Positions 61,343 through 64,000 of a stretch of 64,000 nucleotides of DNA are shown here, piece after piece. Numbering within the stretch: position 1 is the stretch's first letter; each line of letters starts with the position of its first letter. The stretch is from positions 1 to 64,000 of the forward strand of contig CAJTSH010000002.1 in the NCBI GenBank assembly GCA_910578885.1. The letters are read 5' to 3'. This DNA comes from an uncultured Lachnospiraceae bacterium. Lineage in GTDB: Bacteria > Bacillota > Clostridia > Lachnospirales > Lachnospiraceae. Both the position numbers and the translations under genes were made by a program. The notes below the pieces were generated by a model. That model did not search any database. It was given only the letters and a program-made list of their open reading frames with translations, and was not told where the DNA came from.

Positions 61343-62548
61343 ATGAACATCTTAATTTATAAATGGAAAGCATATAACTATCTGGATATCGAGAAAACTT
61401 TTTTATATATGGGGCATACGGTGGATTCCATTGAACAGATGCTGGCGAGCTATGATGAGGACAGGAACTTTGAGGAACGTTTAGAGTCTGTTTTGGAAAA
61501 GTGTAGCTATGATATGGTCTTTTCCGTCAATTATTTTGGCTGTATTTCTAATGTCTGTGAACGTTGTCATGTGAAATATGTCTGCTGGACCTGTGACAGT
61601 CCGCTCATCAGCATGTATCACCAATCGGTATTCAATTCCTGCAATTATATATTTACCTTTGACAAGACAAATTTTTTGGAATTCCAGTCGATGGGGGTGA
61701 AGCATATCTGGTATCTGCCGCTTGCAGCAGATACGGCAAGGCTGGATTATATTCTTAGTGATATGACGGAAACGGGGGAATCAAAATCCACAGAAGCCGG
61801 AAAAGAAAATGATATTCTCCGATTTCAAAATGAGATTGCTTTTGTGGGAAGTCTCTATGAAAAAAATTTTTATGACAATCTTTCCGATAAGCTGTCGGAT
61901 TATCTGAGGGGATATTTTGATGCGGTCATGCAGGCGCAGTTGAATATCAGCGGCGGCAATATTATAGAAGATATGCTGACAGCCGATATTTTAGAGCAGC
62001 TGCAGCAATATTTCCGGTTGGAGAAATCTAAGGATTCCTTTTCGGACATCGGATTGATTTTTTCCACCACGGTCCTTGGTTTTAAAATAGCTGCAATCCA
62101 GAGAAGGCGTGCGCTTGCGGCATTATCTGCAAAATATCCGGTGTCCGTTTATTCGAACAGCGAGACAAGCGGACTGCCCAGGGTAAATGCAAGGGGGGGA
62201 GTAGATTATTGGAGTGAAATGCCAAAGGTTTTCCGTGCCTCGAAGATAAATCTGAATTTTACCATACCCAACATTAAGAGCGGTCTGCCGCTTCGGATTT
62301 GGGACGTGTTGGGGGCGGGCGGCTTTCTAATGACGAACTATCAGGCGGAACTGCCGTATTATTTCGAAGGAGGAAAGGACTATGTCTGCTTTGAGTCAGA
62401 GCAGGAACTGGTGGAAAAATGCGGCTATTATCTGGCGCATGAGGAGGAGAGGAAGATGATTGCAAAAAATGGATATGAGAAAGTCAAGAACCTCCATAAC
62501 TACCGGAATAGAATCGAACAGATGATGGAGTTGATAGCAGATGAGTAG
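61343..62548 (+). CDS. CgeB/DUF3880-type glycosyltransferase, paralogue of the minus-strand gene
   Basis: 401 residues, AAGGAGAA site. Same architecture as the gene at 60009: MNILIYKWKAYNYLDIEK, MVFSVNYFGCISNVCE, CWTCDSPLISMY, then MPKVFRASKINLNFT and LPLRIWDVLGAGGFLMTNY. GT-B fold, cytoplasmic. The central part around residues 130-240 differs most from its paralogue, so acceptor or donor may differ. Overlaps the next gene by 8 bases. Confidence 0.86.
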   Translation: MNILIYKWKAYNYLDIEKTFLYMGHTVDSIEQMLASYDEDRNFEERLESVLEKCSYDMVFSVNYFGCISNVCERCHVKYVCWTCDSPLISMYHQSVFNSCNYIFTFDKTNFLEFQSMGVKHIWYLPLAADTARLDYILSDMTETGESKSTEAGKENDILRFQNEIAFVGSLYEKNFYDNLSDKLSDYLRGYFDAVMQAQLNISGGNIIEDMLTADILEQLQQYFRLEKSKDSFSDIGLIFSTTVLGFKIAAIQRRRALAALSAKYPVSVYSNSETSGLPRVNARGGVDYWSEMPKVFRASKINLNFTIPNIKSGLPLRIWDVLGAGGFLMTNYQAELPYYFEGGKDYVCFESEQELVEKCGYYLAHEEERKMIAKNGYEKVKNLHNYRNRIEQMMELIADE

Positions 62549-63707
62549 GAAGTTGATTTTTTTGGAAGGGGCGTATGATACTCTGGACTTATTTGCCGAG
62601 GAATTACGTCATATATATGAAAAGCAGGGATATGAAACGCTTGTCCTGCAAATGGAAAGCCTTGAGGAGTCAATTGGAAGGCTTATGCAGTTTGCTTCTA
62701 CAAAGGTGAACGCCGTTCTTACATTTAACAATCTGGGTTTTTACTTGGAATTGGGAGAAGGGAAGAATCTCTGGGATGAGCTTGGGATTTGCTGCATCAA
62801 TATCCTTATGGATCATCCGTTCCGGTATCATCGTTTTCTGTTGAAGGCGCCTGCGAATGGCGTCGTGTTGTGTACGGACAGAAATCATGTAGAATACATT
62901 AGAAGATTTTATCCTGCCGTCAAAAAGACGGGATTTCTTCCGCATGGAGGGATTGGGCGGATAGAACGCTGCAGACCGATTGCGGAGAGAAGCATTGATG
63001 TGCTCTATGCCGGAAGTCTCTCACGGCATGCAGCGGAGGGGCTGATACCGGACTTGGGCAATATTACCGAATATGACGGCTTTGATTTGAGCCGGAAGGT
63101 TCTTTCCGAGCTGATAAGCTCTCCGAGCCGGACGACGGAGGCGGTGATAGAAAATTATTTTCTGGAACAGGGACTATATATGCCCGACGAGCGTCTTCGG
63201 GAGGAGATTTCCAGACTGCGTTTTCTGGATGTCTATGCGACTTCGTTTTTCCGGGAGCAGTCGGTGCGGTATCTGGTGGAACATGGTATTCCGGTGACCG
63301 TTTACGGGCAGGGATGGTCAGAGTGCGAGTGGGCGGATAATAAGAATTTGACTTGCGGCGGGATGATACCTGCGGCAGAAGTTTTACACAAAATGGAGGA
63401 AAGTAAGATTGTTTTAAATACGATGACTTGGTTTAAGGCGGGGGCACATGACCGTATCTTCAACGGAATGCTGGCAGGTGCGGGAGTAGTGACGGATACC
63501 TCGTCTTATGTGGAAGAGTGTTTTGTGGATAAGAGAGAAGCTGCAATTTTTCGGCTGGAAGAGCTGTCCGGTCTGCCGGCACTGGTGGAAAGGATGTTGA
63601 GCTTCACAGCGGAGCTTCAGGAGATGGCGGATATGGGACGCCAAAAGGCGAAGGAAGAGCATACGTGGGAGAGGCGTGCGGAGGAACTGACGGGGTATTT
63701 TGAATAG
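62541..63707 (+). CDS. CgeB-like glycosyltransferase
   Basis: 388 residues. GT-B type: LIFLEGAYDTLDLFAEEL at the start, CINILMDHPFRYHRFL, CTDRNHVEYIRRFYP, DVLYAGSLSRHAAEG and NGMLAGAGVVTDTSSYVEE at the donor site. More distant from the two previous glycosyltransferases but the same general family. Coupled to the previous gene by an 8-base overlap. Last protein gene in the window. Confidence 0.8.
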   Translation: MSRKLIFLEGAYDTLDLFAEELRHIYEKQGYETLVLQMESLEESIGRLMQFASTKVNAVLTFNNLGFYLELGEGKNLWDELGICCINILMDHPFRYHRFLLKAPANGVVLCTDRNHVEYIRRFYPAVKKTGFLPHGGIGRIERCRPIAERSIDVLYAGSLSRHAAEGLIPDLGNITEYDGFDLSRKVLSELISSPSRTTEAVIENYFLEQGLYMPDERLREEISRLRFLDVYATSFFREQSVRYLVEHGIPVTVYGQGWSECEWADNKNLTCGGMIPAAEVLHKMEESKIVLNTMTWFKAGAHDRIFNGMLAGAGVVTDTSSYVEECFVDKREAAIFRLEELSGLPALVERMLSFTAELQEMADMGRQKAKEEHTWERRAEELTGYFE

Positions 63708-63877
63708 GGGCCTAATATTACTTAAAATCTCTGTAATTCCTGTATTTATGAGCGCTTAAAGCAATAGAAATGAATTTAAGAAGTGTAATCAAAAACAATT
63801 CGAACTGCATTATCTCGGACAACATTGAACATTTCCGCTTAAACTTTAGACTTATCAATGATATGATACAAAAATAT

Positions 63878-63913
63878 AAAAAAGCCGGAACCCTTAATCT
63901 GTAAGGATTCCGG
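63878..63913 (-). terminator. Minus-strand terminator
   Basis: CCGGAA-C-CCTTA (63885-63896), loop ATCTG, TAAGG-A-TTCCGG (63902-63913). The A run at 63879-63883 becomes a T run on the minus strand, so it ends a transcript coming from beyond the right edge, consistent with the tRNA fragment at 63982. Confidence 0.75.
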
Positions 63914-63981
63914 AATCTGCACTTCATTATGAAATGTGCTGAACAGACACCTGTCAGGCGTCTGCTGCCCCTGCCAAGGAA

Positions 63982-64000
63982 TCGATGCGACAGGATTTGA
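63982..64000 (-). tRNA. Probable 3' end of a tRNA gene, cut by the window edge
   Basis: Read on the minus strand, the last bases give TCAAAT then CCTGT (T-loop and 3' side of a T-stem), a 7-base acceptor strand CGCATCG and discriminator A; CCA is not encoded. The TTCAAAT-type T-loop is canonical. Only about 19 bases are visible, so identity is unknown and the call is tentative. The T-rich terminator at 63878 on the same strand supports it. Confidence 0.4.

Noticed and set aside
63718..63927. 69-residue minus-strand frame after the last glycosyltransferase
   Set aside because: It runs through the terminator at 63878-63913 and has no ribosome-binding site or recognisable sequence.
1..64000. 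CRISPR array, rRNA operon, prophage, transposase or riboswitch
   Set aside because: I looked for spaced repeats, rRNA-like sequence, integrase/transposase motifs and known aptamer patterns and saw none.

Overview
The window looks like the chromosome of a motile, Gram-positive gut Firmicute of the Lachnospiraceae type (Roseburia / Eubacterium rectale-like). The signs are strong AGGAGG ribosome-binding sites, Bce-type intramembrane-sensing kinase with its ABC transporter, the flgM-flgN-flgK-flgL-fliW-csrA-flaG-fliD-fliS gene order, sigma-28 promoters of the TAAA-N15-CCGATA type, and a flagellin with a canonical D0/D1 domain. This is a judgement from protein and motif recognition; no search was run.

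Layout. 1-7.7 kb: an ECF sigma factor with its zinc-finger anti-sigma factor, a probably frameshifted small gene, a very large secreted GH16 beta-glucanase with Ig-like modules, and small conserved or hypothetical genes. 7.8-12.6 kb: a BceRS-BceAB-type peptide sensing and resistance module with a candidate operator. 12.7-24.0 kb: late flagellar genes in at least three sigma-28 transcription units (flgM-flgN-flgK1-flgK2-flgL-fliW-csrA; flaG-fliD-fliS-fliT-like; fliC). The fliC leader has a CsrA-type hairpin, so a FliW-CsrA-flagellin feedback loop is likely.

24.1-63.7 kb: a large flagellin (or surface) glycosylation island. It starts with a Maf-type glycosyltransferase, a GT41-like glycosyltransferase, a GNAT acetyltransferase, a cytoplasmic alkaline-phosphatase-superfamily enzyme and a nucleotidyltransferase/PLP-enzyme fusion. 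Next comes a sugar-building block: split transketolase, SDR, two LuxE/LuxC acyl-activation and reduction pairs and an ACP. A polysaccharide deacetylase and a NeuB-NeuC-NeuA nonulosonic (sialic-type) acid set follow. Two related cassettes then each combine an AMP-forming acyl ligase, an acyl carrier protein, a nitrate/sulfonate-type ABC importer and a GNAT-like protein ending in D-x-DQDRP. A GT-D glycosyltransferase, a cluster of four tiny ORFs with a papain-like cysteine protein, and three CgeB/DUF3880-type glycosyltransferases complete the island. The right edge carries what looks like the 3' end of a tRNA gene on the minus strand.

The most novel-looking parts are: (i) the duplicated importer-ligase-ACP-acyltransferase cassettes, which could scavenge an external acid and load it on an ACP to acylate the flagellar sugar; (ii) the LuxE/LuxC/ACP/split-transketolase module, which could build a branched or chain-extended sugar; (iii) the tiny-ORF plus cysteine-protease locus driven by a promoter block duplicated from cassette B. 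These are inferences from gene content and order. No stretch longer than about 300 bases lacks a gene; the longer intergenic gaps are described as regulatory features.
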